In this document: positions 20,195 to 28,716 of the stretch, piece after piece
Position numbering within the stretch: position 1 is the first letter of the stretch
Layout of the letters: each line of letters begins with the position of its first letter
NCBI RefSeq assembly: GCF_022484265.1
Contig: NZ_JAKVLR010000001.1
Coordinates: 2,600,001-2,664,000 of the forward strand
Length of the DNA: 64,000 bases
From: Companilactobacillus sp.
GTDB lineage: Bacteria; Bacillota; Bacilli; Lactobacillales; Lactobacillaceae
Reading direction: 5' to 3'
The notes under the pieces: model-generated
What the model saw: the letters and a program-made list of their open reading frames with translations, nothing else
Told to the model about the DNA's origin: nothing
Databases searched by the model: none
Program-made: the position numbers and the translations under genes

Positions 20195-20322
20195 AGATGA
20201 TAAGAATACCAATGATCGTATGGTTACCGGTTTTTACTGGAGTATTGACTGGTCTGATCACGTACTTATTTACTAAATACAAAACGTGGGAAAACATTAA
20301 GAAACATATTTTTGGATTCTAG
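20191..20322 (+). CDS. Small membrane peptide (43 aa)
   Basis: ATG 20191 overlaps the previous stop (ATGA). One hydrophobic helix (VWLPVFTGVLTGLITYLF) followed by a basic tail. No family recognised; translated by coupling. Confidence 0.6.
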   Translation: MKMIRIPMIVWLPVFTGVLTGLITYLFTKYKTWENIKKHIFGF

Positions 20323-20333
20323 GAGGTGAAAAT

Positions 20334-20513
20334 ATGGATTCCGAAGATGAAATTAAGGAACTTATGAAAGAAGTAAGCCATTTAAAAATGTTACTGGCTT
20401 TTAGTCCTGAAATTCTTGAATGTGGGGAATATCGCGATTGGGAACTTGTTAAAAAACACGGTGAACCAGTTGATATGCCACAAGAGTATGAAGTTATTTT
20501 GCTAAAAAAATAA
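20334..20513 (+). CDS. Small acidic hypothetical protein (59 aa)
   Basis: ATG 20334 follows AGGAGGTGAA. Product is soluble and acidic (SEDEIKELMKEVSHLKM at the start). No family recognised. Confidence 0.65.
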   Translation: MDSEDEIKELMKEVSHLKMLLAFSPEILECGEYRDWELVKKHGEPVDMPQEYEVILLKK

Positions 20514-20532
20514 ACACCTACAAGGAGGTGTT

Positions 20533-20691
20533 ATGGAAGGTGTTATTATTTTAGATTTTATTGAATGGATTATTGCGTTGATTTTTTTAATCGGATCATT
20601 TCTTCTTATTCCGATATTCAACGTAAAAATCATGAAGTGGCTTATTTATCAAATTGCTAAAGATTGCAACAAACGAGATGACCATCGTTAG
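20533..20691 (+). CDS. Small membrane protein (52 aa)
   Basis: ATG 20533 follows AAGGAGGTG. One long hydrophobic helix (FIEWIIALIFLIGSFLL) and a basic C-terminal tail. Its 3' part overlaps the opposite-strand membrane-protein gene by 96 nt, an antisense overlap of two apparently real genes. Confidence 0.6.
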   Translation: MEGVIILDFIEWIIALIFLIGSFLLIPIFNVKIMKWLIYQIAKDCNKRDDHR

Positions 20692-21033
20692 AATGGTAAA
20701 TTCTCTTTCATTTAAAAAGAAAATCATTCCTAAAATCATCGAAAAGACGTTAGAACAAATCAAGTACCATTTAATGAATAAATGCATTTTTGTTGAATAT
20801 CTATCAATTATTACCGGACTCTCAGTTAGATAAATTATTGATAATAAAATCAAAAGAAACATAAATTCTATAACTAAATAGAACAAAAATAATTTTAAGT
20901 AATTGATTTTTGAAAGTTTGAAAATGATTGCATTTGTGGAAATCAATTTGTTTTTAATATTAATAATCAACGAGACTATTAGGACCATCAGAACGATTGC
21001 AAGTATAAAAGAAATGATTTTTTTTATTTTCAT
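20596..21033 (-). CDS. Leftward four-helix membrane protein, possibly leaderless
   Basis: 145 residues with about four membrane helices (5-27, 45-68, 85-105, 112-130). No family recognised. There is no SD, but an extended -10 (TGGTATAAT on the minus strand) ends 8 nt before ATG 21033, so the transcript would start at or near the ATG. Second reverse gene in the early region. A lysogenic-conversion or exclusion role is possible but not shown. Confidence 0.6.
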   Translation of the reverse strand: MKIKKIISFILAIVLMVLIVSLIINIKNKLISTNAIIFKLSKINYLKLFLFYLVIEFMFLLILLSIIYLTESPVIIDRYSTKMHLFIKWYLICSNVFSMILGMIFFLNEREFTILTMVISFVAIFSNLINKPLHDFYVEYRNKKK

Positions 21034-21082
21034 ATATTGAATTATACCAAAGGAGATATCAATTGAAATTTAGAGCAAACAA

Positions 21083-21108
21083 AAAGACCCATTTTTCAAA
21101 AAAACGGG
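21083..21108 (-). terminator. Leftward terminator upstream of the membrane-protein gene
   Basis: On the minus strand CCCGTTTTT pairs with AAAAATGGG (one G-T pair) and is followed by TCTTTTTG. It would insulate the leftward gene at 20596-21033 from other leftward transcription. Confidence 0.45.
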
Positions 21109-21199
21109 CCACAAAAAGTAAGATGATATGAATATTATATTACAAAAAGCAGAAATAAAAATCAATTTATTTGATTATAAACACCCGGAGGTGTTAATT

Positions 21200-21337
21200 A
21201 TGAAGGAAATTGATTTTGAAATAACTAATCTTGAGGAATTGACAAATGAAATAAAAAAAGCCAGTCAGTTGAGTGAACAACTTAACCAGGCTTTGGAAAA
21301 TATAAAAAACTTTGAACCTAAAATCCAAGTTTTTTAA
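21200..21337 (+). CDS. Small coiled-coil-like protein (45 aa)
   Basis: ATG 21200 follows CCGGAGGTG; an upstream ATG at 21128 lacks an SD. The product is acidic and helical (EELTNEIKKASQLSEQLNQA). No family recognised. Confidence 0.55.
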   Translation: MKEIDFEITNLEELTNEIKKASQLSEQLNQALENIKNFEPKIQVF

Positions 21338-21459
21338 TTGTATAAGCTTTAGCTGCTTTTGTTTGGTTGGTAATCGTGTCAGTTACTCCTGTAGGAAGTG
21401 GACTGATTCGAGGGCTTTGAATGTACCAATTAAATTGTTCATTGAGAAGGATAAATAAA

Positions 21460-21540
21460 ATGTCCAGTATAGAAATACTTATTAGCTACACATTACCGAT
21501 TATTTTACTAGTCGTTGCATTGATTGCTTTTGGTAGATGA
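21460..21540 (+). CDS. Membrane micropeptide (26 aa)
   Basis: ATG 21460 with AGAAGG upstream; product is one hydrophobic helix (YTLPIILLVVALIAFG). Very short, so uncertain. Confidence 0.4.
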   Translation: MSSIEILISYTLPIILLVVALIAFGR

Positions 21541-21554
21541 GAGGATCTGATAGA

Positions 21555-21656
21555 ATGCCTGGTTTTGACGAATGGCTAACAGATGACAGCCAACCAGATA
21601 ACCAAGAACCATATTACCCGTCAGCAGAACCTGATGATATTGAAGAAGGGAGATGA
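21555..21656 (+). CDS. Acidic micropeptide (33 aa)
   Basis: ATG 21555, weak GAGGATC upstream. Strongly acidic product rich in Asp, Glu and Pro (EWLTDDSQPDNQEPYY). Ends 5 nt before the next start. No family recognised. Confidence 0.4.
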   Translation: MPGFDEWLTDDSQPDNQEPYYPSAEPDDIEEGR

Positions 21657-21660
21657 GCAC

Positions 21661-21873
21661 GTGAACAGAATAAAAGAGCTGCGTAAAGAAAACCATTGGA
21701 CTCAAGCAAAGCTGGCAAAGTTTTTCTACGTGACACCTGACCTTATCAGCAAATGGGAGCGTGGATATGCAAATCCGCCTATTAATGATTTCCACACATT
21801 AGCTCAAATTTTTAAAGTTTCAATGGAATATTTAGGAGGTTACAGCAATGAACGCAATGGACGTGATAACTAA
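21661..21873 (+). CDS. XRE-family HTH regulator, GTG start
   Basis: 70 residues; helix-turn-helix in residues about 5-60 (NHWTQAKLAKFFYVTPDLISKWERGYANP, quoted in part). GTG 21661 is preferred because AAGGGAGATGA precedes it. Second XRE regulator of the early operon; target unknown. Confidence 0.75.
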   Translation: MNRIKELRKENHWTQAKLAKFFYVTPDLISKWERGYANPPINDFHTLAQIFKVSMEYLGGYSNERNGRDN

Positions 21874-22027
21874 TGCCATGTACGCCAAGTGGCAGTGGGA
21901 AACATTCAGAGACCGGCTTGTTCGAAAAGAACTTACATATTCAACAGCGGTTCAAGATTATTTGAAACTCGTTGATGAAATGAATAGAACCCAAAAGGAG
22001 CTAGAGAAGTTATGGACAACAAACTAG
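21848..22027 (+). CDS. Small hypothetical protein (59 aa)
   Basis: ATG 21848 follows TTAGGAGG. It overlaps the HTH gene end and the next gene start. Product is helical with Trp-rich start (AMYAKWQWETFRDRLV). No family recognised. Confidence 0.65.
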   Translation: MNAMDVITNAMYAKWQWETFRDRLVRKELTYSTAVQDYLKLVDEMNRTQKELEKLWTTN

Positions 22028-22188
22028 ATGACTTGGTCGATATTGCAATGAAATATCAGAAAGCTAAACGGGCGTATATGTGGATGCCAACCAAGCGCAA
22101 CCGTAAAGAATATGCTCGGTTAGCAAATTTAATTGCCAAACAAAAAAAGCTCATAACCACAGCAATGGCTAAGAGCACAGAGAAATAA
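22012..22188 (+). CDS. Small basic hypothetical protein (58 aa)
   Basis: ATG 22012 lies inside the preceding gene, after GGAGCTAGAGAAG. Basic helical product (MPTKRNRKEYARLANLIAKQ). No family recognised. Confidence 0.6.
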   Translation: MDNKLDDLVDIAMKYQKAKRAYMWMPTKRNRKEYARLANLIAKQKKLITTAMAKSTEK

Positions 22189-22226
22189 TATTTACACACA
22201 AATTATAACACGGAGGAATGTTAAAT

Positions 22227-22421
22227 ATGAAGGAAGAAAAACTAGTATTAGAAAAACAACCTAAGTCCCAAGAAAATTATTCAAAGCCAGTATTTATTGA
22301 CAGTGAGTTATATAAAAAAATCGTTGAATTGAAGTCTGAAACTGGTATGCCTATTCGTCAAATTGTTAATCGATTCGTTGAATACTCTATTGACCACGTG
22401 GAAATCAAGGAGGACATGTAA
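22227..22421 (+). CDS. Ribbon-helix-helix-like protein (64 aa)
   Basis: ATG 22227 is chosen because CGGAGGA (22212-22218) is too close to the alternative ATG 22218. The segment KPVFIDSELYKKIVELKSET then MPIRQIVNRFVEYSIDHV has the strand-helix-helix look of small DNA-binding proteins. Stop overlaps the next ATG (TAATG). Family tentative. Confidence 0.6.
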   Translation: MKEEKLVLEKQPKSQENYSKPVFIDSELYKKIVELKSETGMPIRQIVNRFVEYSIDHVEIKEDM

Positions 22422-22900
22422 TGGCCACTCTATATGAATTAACTGGAAGTTATTTAAAACTACTTGAATACGCCGAAGACGCTGATCCAACACTTTATCA
22501 CGACACTATGGACTCTATAACTGATGCTATCGAAGATAAAGCGGTCGGTTATGCCAAGGTTGATAAAGAGCTTGCTAAAGATGAAGTGGCACTTAAAGAA
22601 GAAGCTAAACGCTTGTCGGCAAGAGCAACTGCTATCGCCAACAATCGCAAACGGTTGAAAAGAAACTTACAGGATTCAATGGCTGCTATCGGAAGTAAAA
22701 AAATTAAAACACTAGGATTTACCATCTACATTCAACGAAATAATCCGTCAGTAAATATTCTTGATGAGCATGAAATTCCCGATTACCTATATGAAACAAA
22801 GCAAGTCTTAGATAAGAAAAGAATATCCACAATGTTTAAGGAAGGAAAAGACGTTCCAGGTGCTGAACTAACTCACTCGGAATCGCTGAGGTATAGATAA
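22421..22900 (+). CDS. Siphovirus Gp157 family protein
   Basis: 159 residues. Helical N-terminal part, then ALKEEAKRLSARATAIANNRKRLK and SKKIKTLGFTIYIQRNNPSV followed by IPDYLYETKQVLDK, the Gp157 pattern (Streptococcus phage Sfi-type). Found at the start of replication modules. Precise role unknown. Abuts the ATPase gene. Confidence 0.85.
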   Translation: MATLYELTGSYLKLLEYAEDADPTLYHDTMDSITDAIEDKAVGYAKVDKELAKDEVALKEEAKRLSARATAIANNRKRLKRNLQDSMAAIGSKKIKTLGFTIYIQRNNPSVNILDEHEIPDYLYETKQVLDKKRISTMFKEGKDVPGAELTHSESLRYR

Positions 22901-23635
22901 ATGGCAATACATTCATTAAAAGATGTTTCTAAGACGGATAAGTTTCGAGTAGCTCTGTATGGGAAACCTGGTGTAGGAAAAACAAGTGCAGCTAAATATT
23001 TGATTGGCAAAACTCTAATTGTTCCATTTGACAACTCTGAGAAAGTTTTGGGTGGCTTAGGAATTGATTCAGAAACTTTTGATAAAAGCGTTCCCACTGA
23101 TGAGCTTACAAGACTTGTAACAGATTTACCCAAAGAACTTAAAGGATATGACAACTTAGTTCTAGACAATATTTCTGCATTAGAAAAAGCGTGGTTTATT
23201 GAACAAGGTCGTAAATCAAAAAATGGGATTAGAAACGAATTGCAAGATTATTCTGGTTGGACCAATTTCTTTATTCGTGTTATTGATTCTTTCTACCAAT
23301 TACCAGTAAACATTCTTGTTACGGCGTGGGAAAATCAAGCACCATTTACAACAATGGAAGGTCAAACATTCAATCAATTTGCACCACAGTTAAGAAACAA
23401 TGTTAGAGATACGTTCATGGGACTTACCGATGCTGTAGGAAGATTGATGATAAATCCTGAAACTGATGGCCGTGGAGTAATACTTGAAGGAAACGATAGC
23501 ATCTATGCCAAGAATCGCTTGGACAACAGAAAGGCGTGTGCTATCGAAGATTTATTTAAGTGGGGTGATGTAGATGTATCAACTCCACAAGTATCAACAG
23601 GAACTGGTGAACAAGGCAAGACAGCAACTAAGTAA
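22901..23635 (+). CDS. Phage P-loop nucleotide-binding protein (AAA_24)
   Basis: 244 residues. Walker A GKPGVGKT at residues 21-28, Walker B region LVLDNISALEK, and sensor-like VTAWENQ. RecA/Sak4-like AAA proteins of this type sit in phage replication modules with DUF669 and act in recombination or annealing. Its 3' end overlaps the helicase gene by 62 nt. Confidence 0.85.
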   Translation: MAIHSLKDVSKTDKFRVALYGKPGVGKTSAAKYLIGKTLIVPFDNSEKVLGGLGIDSETFDKSVPTDELTRLVTDLPKELKGYDNLVLDNISALEKAWFIEQGRKSKNGIRNELQDYSGWTNFFIRVIDSFYQLPVNILVTAWENQAPFTTMEGQTFNQFAPQLRNNVRDTFMGLTDAVGRLMINPETDGRGVILEGNDSIYAKNRLDNRKACAIEDLFKWGDVDVSTPQVSTGTGEQGKTATK

Positions 23636-24893
23636 TGGTAAGAAGTCAGTACTAATTATTAGTCCTGCTGGTTCTGGTAAGTCGGTCGTGATAGCTGAAA
23701 TTGCTCGTCTAACGCAATTAAAAGGTGGACAGGTAATGTTTACAGTCCATCGGAAAGAGTTAGTCGAACAGATAATACAGTCATTTAAAGCCAATGGAGT
23801 AAATACAGATAACTGCACAATTATGACGGTAGGAAAAATAGTCAACCGATTGGATAAGTTGCCAAAACCATCATTAATAATTACTGATGAAACTCATCAC
23901 TCACTAGCTAAAACCTACAAGAAGATTTATGAATACTATTCGGACGTTCCTAGATTAGGTTTTACTGCAAGCCCATGGAGGCTATCTGGTAAAGGATTAG
24001 GAGATATATATGAATCAATGGTTGAAGGTCCAACTGTTGAATGGTTGATTGATAATCATTACTTAGCCCCGTACAACTATTATTCAGTCAAATTGATTAA
24101 CGACAACGAGTTGAAGAAGTCATCGACTGGAGATTATACAAACAAGTCAATTGATGATGCTGTTGGAAAAACGATCTTCGGTGATGTTGTTAAAACTTAC
24201 CAAGAAAAAATAAACGGTCAAAAAACTATTGTCTATGCACACAGTATTGAATATAGCAAACTAGTCGTTCAACAGTTCAATAATGCAGGAATCAAAGCGG
24301 CACATGCTGACAGTAAAACGCCTGCCAAAGAGCGTGAACATATAATGGAAGATTTCAGAACTGGAAAGATACAAGTTCTATCCAATGTTGATTTAATCAG
24401 TGAAGGATTTGATGTTCCAGATTGCACAGCAGTAATCATGTTAAGACCGACTGAATCACTAGTTTTAGATATTCAACAATCAATGCGTTGTATGAGATAC
24501 AAGCCTAACAAGACAGCAACAATCATTGATCACGTTGCCAATTATTCAAGATTTGGTTTACCAGATTCAAAACGTTATTGGACGCTAAAAGATAGGAACA
24601 AAACTCGGAAGAAATCAAATACGGATTCAATAGCTATCAAGCAATGTCCCAAATGTTTCTTCGTTATGAAAGGGAGTCCTTCTATATGTCCCAACTGTGG
24701 AGAGTCAATTAAGCCGGATCCTGTAGAAATGGACGTAAAGAAAGACGTCAATCTACAAGTTATTACTAATTATATTGTTACCAAAAAAGTAAGCGAGCTT
24801 CATAGTTACAAAGAATTACAGGAATATGCGAAAGCAAAAAATTATAAAAATGGCTGGGTTTACTACCAAGCTAAAACGAGAGGACTTTTATAA
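23574..24893 (+). CDS. DEAD/DEAH-box superfamily II helicase
   Basis: 439 residues. Motif I SPAGSGKS at 30-37, motif II DETH at 105-108, motif III GFTASP, and the C-terminal domain with YAHSIEYS, SEGFDVPDCT and QSMRCMRY motifs. Near the C terminus CPKC and CPNC pairs form a zinc ribbon. Probably unwinds DNA at the phage origin or in repair. The start at 23574 lies within the ATPase gene; GGGGTGATG precedes it. Confidence 0.92.
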   Translation: MYQLHKYQQELVNKARQQLSNGKKSVLIISPAGSGKSVVIAEIARLTQLKGGQVMFTVHRKELVEQIIQSFKANGVNTDNCTIMTVGKIVNRLDKLPKPSLIITDETHHSLAKTYKKIYEYYSDVPRLGFTASPWRLSGKGLGDIYESMVEGPTVEWLIDNHYLAPYNYYSVKLINDNELKKSSTGDYTNKSIDDAVGKTIFGDVVKTYQEKINGQKTIVYAHSIEYSKLVVQQFNNAGIKAAHADSKTPAKEREHIMEDFRTGKIQVLSNVDLISEGFDVPDCTAVIMLRPTESLVLDIQQSMRCMRYKPNKTATIIDHVANYSRFGLPDSKRYWTLKDRNKTRKKSNTDSIAIKQCPKCFFVMKGSPSICPNCGESIKPDPVEMDVKKDVNLQVITNYIVTKKVSELHSYKELQEYAKAKNYKNGWVYYQAKTRGLL

Positions 24894-24895
24894 AT

Positions 24896-25405
24896 ATGTC
24901 ATTATTCAAAACAGATTACTCAAATACAGGAAATAACAACTACGATACTCTACCAACAGATAATTATGAGGTGATTATCGAAGACATAACAGAGAATGCA
25001 ACACCAAGTGGAGCGGAAACCCTACAACTTAAATTACGTGTTCGTAAAGATTTAGACAAAGCATTACCAGAAACTAACGGAAAATATCATAACAGAATTG
25101 TATTCATGGATAACTGGAAACGTAAAGCTACTAAAGATTATGACTGGGAAAGTATTCAAGATATTTTTAAGGCTGTTGGTGTTCCCGAAGGCCAAGAATA
25201 TAACTCAATTGATGATGTTAGAAATGCACTAATTAATAAGCCCGCAAATGTCTATGTTAAAGAAGAAGACAATGAATACAACGGCAAGACAACTAAAGTT
25301 AATCGTGTAGCACCCTGGAATTTCAGTAAGACTGCGTATCCAGTTGATCCATTAGCTAGTCAAACAAATACTGTAGAAGTTAATGAAGACGACCTTCCGT
25401 TTTAG
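24896..25405 (+). CDS. DUF669 protein, probable single-strand DNA-binding protein
   Basis: 169 residues. The pattern DNYEVIIEDITENATPSGAE, LQLKLRVRKD and NRIVFMDNWKR matches DUF669, an OB-fold-like family that accompanies phage AAA proteins. Acidic tail VNEDDLPF at the C terminus resembles the partner-binding tip of SSB proteins. Spacing to the helicase gene is 2 nt. Confidence 0.85.
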   Translation: MSLFKTDYSNTGNNNYDTLPTDNYEVIIEDITENATPSGAETLQLKLRVRKDLDKALPETNGKYHNRIVFMDNWKRKATKDYDWESIQDIFKAVGVPEGQEYNSIDDVRNALINKPANVYVKEEDNEYNGKTTKVNRVAPWNFSKTAYPVDPLASQTNTVEVNEDDLPF

Positions 25406-25408
25406 CTT

Positions 25409-26203
25409 ATGGATTGTTTAGTCAATTACGCGGTGGCCTATGCAAAAAAAGGTATGAGTGTCCTGCCAATGAAAGACAAACAACCCTTGATAAAATTTGC
25501 GGATAAACCACCGCTAACACCCGATGAAATACGTAAAATATGGAAACAATATCCATATGCACAAATAGCTTTGAGAACCGTTAATTTTTTCGTTGTTGAT
25601 ATTGATGAACACCAAGATGGTGCTGATGGTTTTAAATCGATAGAACAATTTAATCATAAAGAATTACTGAAGGATACCCTGTCACAAAAAACTGCTGGCG
25701 GAGGAAGACAACTATTTTATCTGAAACGTAAAGATATTGAAGTAAGACAAAATATAGGTTGGTTACCTGGCGTTGACGTTAAAGCACATCCAAATAACTA
25801 TGTTGTTATTGCCCCAAGTGAACGAAACGGAAAGAAATATGAATGGGAAAATCACAATCCTATCGTTACTCCAGACAGACAGTTAATTGAATTAATAAAT
25901 GCTCGTGAGAAGGGAACTACAATAACTTTCTCTAATTACGATTCTGGGAAAAAGACTGCAACTACAAATTTGTTTGAAACAATCGTCAATGGCTTAGGTG
26001 ACGACGGGACTAGAAATAATAGTTTAACTTCTTTTGTAGGCGGCCTCCTGTATCGAAATGTCCCTGACAAAGTGGCTTATCAATTAGCACAATTAGCTAA
26101 TGAAAATACGCCTGATCCTTTGCCAGAACAGGAATTTAATCGAACATTTACATCAATGCTTACTAAAGATATGAGACGGCGAGGAGGTGGAAAAACTGGA
26201 TAA
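25409..26203 (+). CDS. Bifunctional primase-polymerase (prim-pol) domain protein
   Basis: 264 residues. Prim-pol fold: N-terminal YAKKGMSVLPMKDKQPL, catalytic VDIDEH near residue 65, GGGRQLFYLK, and GVDVKAHPNNYVVIAPS. A C-terminal helical segment follows. Makes primers for phage DNA replication together with the VapE-like helicase downstream, which it overlaps. Confidence 0.88.
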   Translation: MDCLVNYAVAYAKKGMSVLPMKDKQPLIKFADKPPLTPDEIRKIWKQYPYAQIALRTVNFFVVDIDEHQDGADGFKSIEQFNHKELLKDTLSQKTAGGGRQLFYLKRKDIEVRQNIGWLPGVDVKAHPNNYVVIAPSERNGKKYEWENHNPIVTPDRQLIELINAREKGTTITFSNYDSGKKTATTNLFETIVNGLGDDGTRNNSLTSFVGGLLYRNVPDKVAYQLAQLANENTPDPLPEQEFNRTFTSMLTKDMRRRGGGKTG

Positions 26204-27491
26204 AGAAGTAGAAAAAGCTATTCAAGAACATGAGAAAGTTGTTAAGAATCAGGAAATCGCGAACTTTCCAATACCTTTTAGCCTTAATCAATATGGCAAG
26301 CCTAAGCAAAATAGCTTAAAAAATGCAATGTTAGCAATTCGTTGCGATCATCTCTTGTGTGACACATTTGCATACAATCAATTTACTTATGAAATTGAGT
26401 TGAGAAAGACGATACCACAACTATATATCAATGATACAAGGATGAAAGACGAGTACATATCTCTTGTATTGGCATATATAGAAGATGAGTACGAAGTATT
26501 ATTTCCAAAATCCATATTGGAGAATGCGATAACTAATGAAGCAATTGCCAATAGTTTCAATCCAGTGAAAGATTACTTAGATCATTGTTTTTCAAAGTGG
26601 GATAACAAGCCTCGAGTAGATTCATTATTAAGTACTTTTCTTGGAGTAGAGGACAGTGAAGTAACTAAACTTCAAACAAGATTATTCTTGGTCGGTGCTG
26701 TATTAAAAGTCTATAAACCCGCTTCTAAATTTGACTTTGTTCTAGATCTTGTAGGTGGTCAAGGAGCCGGTAAAACAACTCTTTTAAAGAAATTGTCCAA
26801 TGGTTGGTATACAGATCAATTCAGTGATTTCAAGGACAAAGACGGATATGTGAACATGCTCAGGGCGTGGATTGTTAATGACGACGAAATGACTGCAACA
26901 GCTAGAAGCAGCTTTGAAGACTTGAAGAAATTTGCCAGTGCGGAACGTCTTGAGTTTCGTAAGGCATATGGAAGAATCACAACCAATGAATACAAAAATT
27001 TTGTGTTAGCTCGAACCACTAATCAAGTTCAGTATTTGAAAGACAAAACGGGTTCTCGAAGGTTCTTACCCAACTTGGTAAACAAAAAGGATCAATTACT
27101 AAATCCAGTTGACCATTTAACGCAAGAAGAAATTGATCAAATCTGGGGCGAAGCAGTTGGCCTTTATCAGAACGGTTTTTCTTTTCAATTGACAGAAGAA
27201 GAAAATAAGATGCTCGAAAAACATCGAGACGAGTTCATTTATGTAGAGCCATTCGAAGAACAAATAGATGAATTTTTAGAAAACAGTGATGTTGAATTTA
27301 CTACTAGTGCCGACATTGCAAGTGAAGCACTTAATGTTGACAACTTAGCAACCAATCCAAGGCTTGGTAAGAAGATAAAAAACATTATGGACAACAAGGC
27401 TGGTTGGAAGTATGAAAGGAAAATGATTAATGGAATAAGAAAAAGGGGCTACGCAAAAATTGCCCACGTTGCCCACCAATTGCCCACCTAA
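26196..27491 (+). CDS. VapE-family replicative helicase/ATPase
   Basis: About 431 residues. Walker A GGQGAGKTT near residue 190, Walker B IVNDDEM, then RKAYGRITTNEYKNFVLART and a GSRRFLP arginine-finger motif, typical of the virulence-associated E family. AGGAGG (26182-26187) lies 8 nt before CTG 26196; a GTG at 26187 overlaps the SD itself. CTG initiation is therefore likely but unproven. Works with the prim-pol protein. Confidence 0.88.
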   Translation: MDKEVEKAIQEHEKVVKNQEIANFPIPFSLNQYGKPKQNSLKNAMLAIRCDHLLCDTFAYNQFTYEIELRKTIPQLYINDTRMKDEYISLVLAYIEDEYEVLFPKSILENAITNEAIANSFNPVKDYLDHCFSKWDNKPRVDSLLSTFLGVEDSEVTKLQTRLFLVGAVLKVYKPASKFDFVLDLVGGQGAGKTTLLKKLSNGWYTDQFSDFKDKDGYVNMLRAWIVNDDEMTATARSSFEDLKKFASAERLEFRKAYGRITTNEYKNFVLARTTNQVQYLKDKTGSRRFLPNLVNKKDQLLNPVDHLTQEEIDQIWGEAVGLYQNGFSFQLTEEENKMLEKHRDEFIYVEPFEEQIDEFLENSDVEFTTSADIASEALNVDNLATNPRLGKKIKNIMDNKAGWKYERKMINGIRKRGYAKIAHVAHQLPT

Positions 27492-27695
27492 GTGGGCAAT
27501 GGCATCCCTTTAGTATCAACGACTTTCGGCTGATTGCCCATTAGGACACTATATTTTAATAAAACTTTTTATGTGTATGGATTTGACACTATATATAGTT
27601 TGAAGCATTTCTAGTGTCCAGCGGGCAATTACCCTTGTAATCCAAGTGGCAGTAAGAAAAAAATTGCCCACGGCTAGTGGGCAATCAGTGGGCAA
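27460..27695. repeat. Inverted-repeat array (TTGCCCAC), candidate phage replication origin
   Basis: TTGCCCAC or its complement GTGGGCAA occurs at 27460, 27469, 27480, 27492 (inverted), 27664, 27677 (inverted) and 27688 (inverted), with one-mismatch forms at 27534 (TTGCCCAT) and 27621 (GCGGGCAA). Nested inside is GGACACTA (about 27544) with inverted TAGTGTCC (about 27613), so 27534-27628 can form a large imperfect hairpin around a TATATATAG-rich centre. Position after prim-pol and VapE genes suits an origin. Inference; a regulatory RNA is an alternative. Confidence 0.65.
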
Positions 27696-27740
27696 TTTTG
27701 CATTGTCAAATATTTTTTGTTTTATGACTATGGAGGATTA

Positions 27741-28085
27741 ATGGAATCAGAACACAATATTCAGTCAAACATCATGGTTGAAGTAAGTAAAACTAACTGT
27801 ACTATTTTCCGTACGAATGTGGGTAAGGTTCGAATGTTTGATGGAAGGTGGTTCGATACCGGATTGCCTAAGGGACATCCTGACTTATACGGATTTAAAC
27901 ATAGTAACGGAAAAGTATTTTATTTAGAAATTAAAAACAAAACTGGACGAGCACGTGAAGATCAGAAACAGTTTCATCACATGTTAACTAATCACGGAAT
28001 TATTCACGGTATAGCTCGAAGTCCAGAGGATGCTTTAAAAATTATTGATGAGGAGTTGGTAGGTTATGGGTTCAGTGATTTATAA
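27741..28085 (+). CDS. VRR-NUC domain nuclease
   Basis: 114 residues. Nuclease core: GLPKGHPDLYGF with catalytic Asp, then KVFYLEIKNKTGRAREDQKQFH with the ExK pair and Gln. VRR-NUC proteins are PD-(D/E)XK enzymes, in phages probably Holliday-junction or structure-specific nucleases. TGGAGGA before ATG 27741; an upstream TTG frame lacks an SD. Confidence 0.9.
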   Translation: MESEHNIQSNIMVEVSKTNCTIFRTNVGKVRMFDGRWFDTGLPKGHPDLYGFKHSNGKVFYLEIKNKTGRAREDQKQFHHMLTNHGIIHGIARSPEDALKIIDEELVGYGFSDL

Positions 28086-28277
28086 ATGAATAACGAACAT
28101 ATTTATCGCAGCTTTATGGAACAGGCATTTGAAAACCACAACAGAAATATAACAAGTGCTATCGCACACGTGTATACATTTCAATCACAGCTACCTGCTG
28201 ATTTCATGAAGGCTAACCATGAACTAACTACAAGAGAAAAGAACGAGATCATACGAGATATTTTATATCCGTTTTAG
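28086..28277 (+). CDS. Small hypothetical protein (63 aa)
   Basis: Directly follows the nuclease gene without a gap, so translation probably depends on coupling. Helical soluble product. No family recognised. Confidence 0.6.
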   Translation: MNNEHIYRSFMEQAFENHNRNITSAIAHVYTFQSQLPADFMKANHELTTREKNEIIRDILYPF

Positions 28278-28302
28278 ATTATCAATAAATTGGAGGAGAA
28301 CA

Positions 28303-28716
28303 ATGAAATATAAATTGAAACTAAATTATACAAAAATCGAACTAGATGAACTAAAACAACTTAGTGAATATTATGATAGTCCTATGAGTGCCGTGGGCAA
28401 GATAGTTAGGACAGAAGGAAGAAATCAAGCCTTTGGAAAATTGTGGTTAAAATATGAGTCTATTGCTGAGAGAAATGAGTTTGATTTAATGGCCGACATT
28501 AATAACGCGGTAATGGGAACTGCTATTTTTCCAGAACAGCAGTTATATTACGTCCTTGATGGCTATATAAACTCATCTTTATGTTGTAGTACGACTGTGA
28601 TGGAATGGTCACACAAATATGAAGACTGGCGCGACTGTCGAATCTTCAAAACTAAAGAAGAATGGATACATCTTAACCCAGCGTACGAATCAATGTTAGC
28701 GGAGGTTGAAGAATAA
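28303..28716 (+). CDS. Hypothetical middle-region protein (137 aa)
   Basis: TGGAGGAG precedes ATG 28303. Soluble, begins MKYKLKLNYTKIELDELKQL; the C-terminal half reads WSHKYEDWRDCRIFKTKEEW. No family recognised with confidence. Confidence 0.7.
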   Translation: MKYKLKLNYTKIELDELKQLSEYYDSPMSAVGKIVRTEGRNQAFGKLWLKYESIAERNEFDLMADINNAVMGTAIFPEQQLYYVLDGYINSSLCCSTTVMEWSHKYEDWRDCRIFKTKEEWIHLNPAYESMLAEVEE

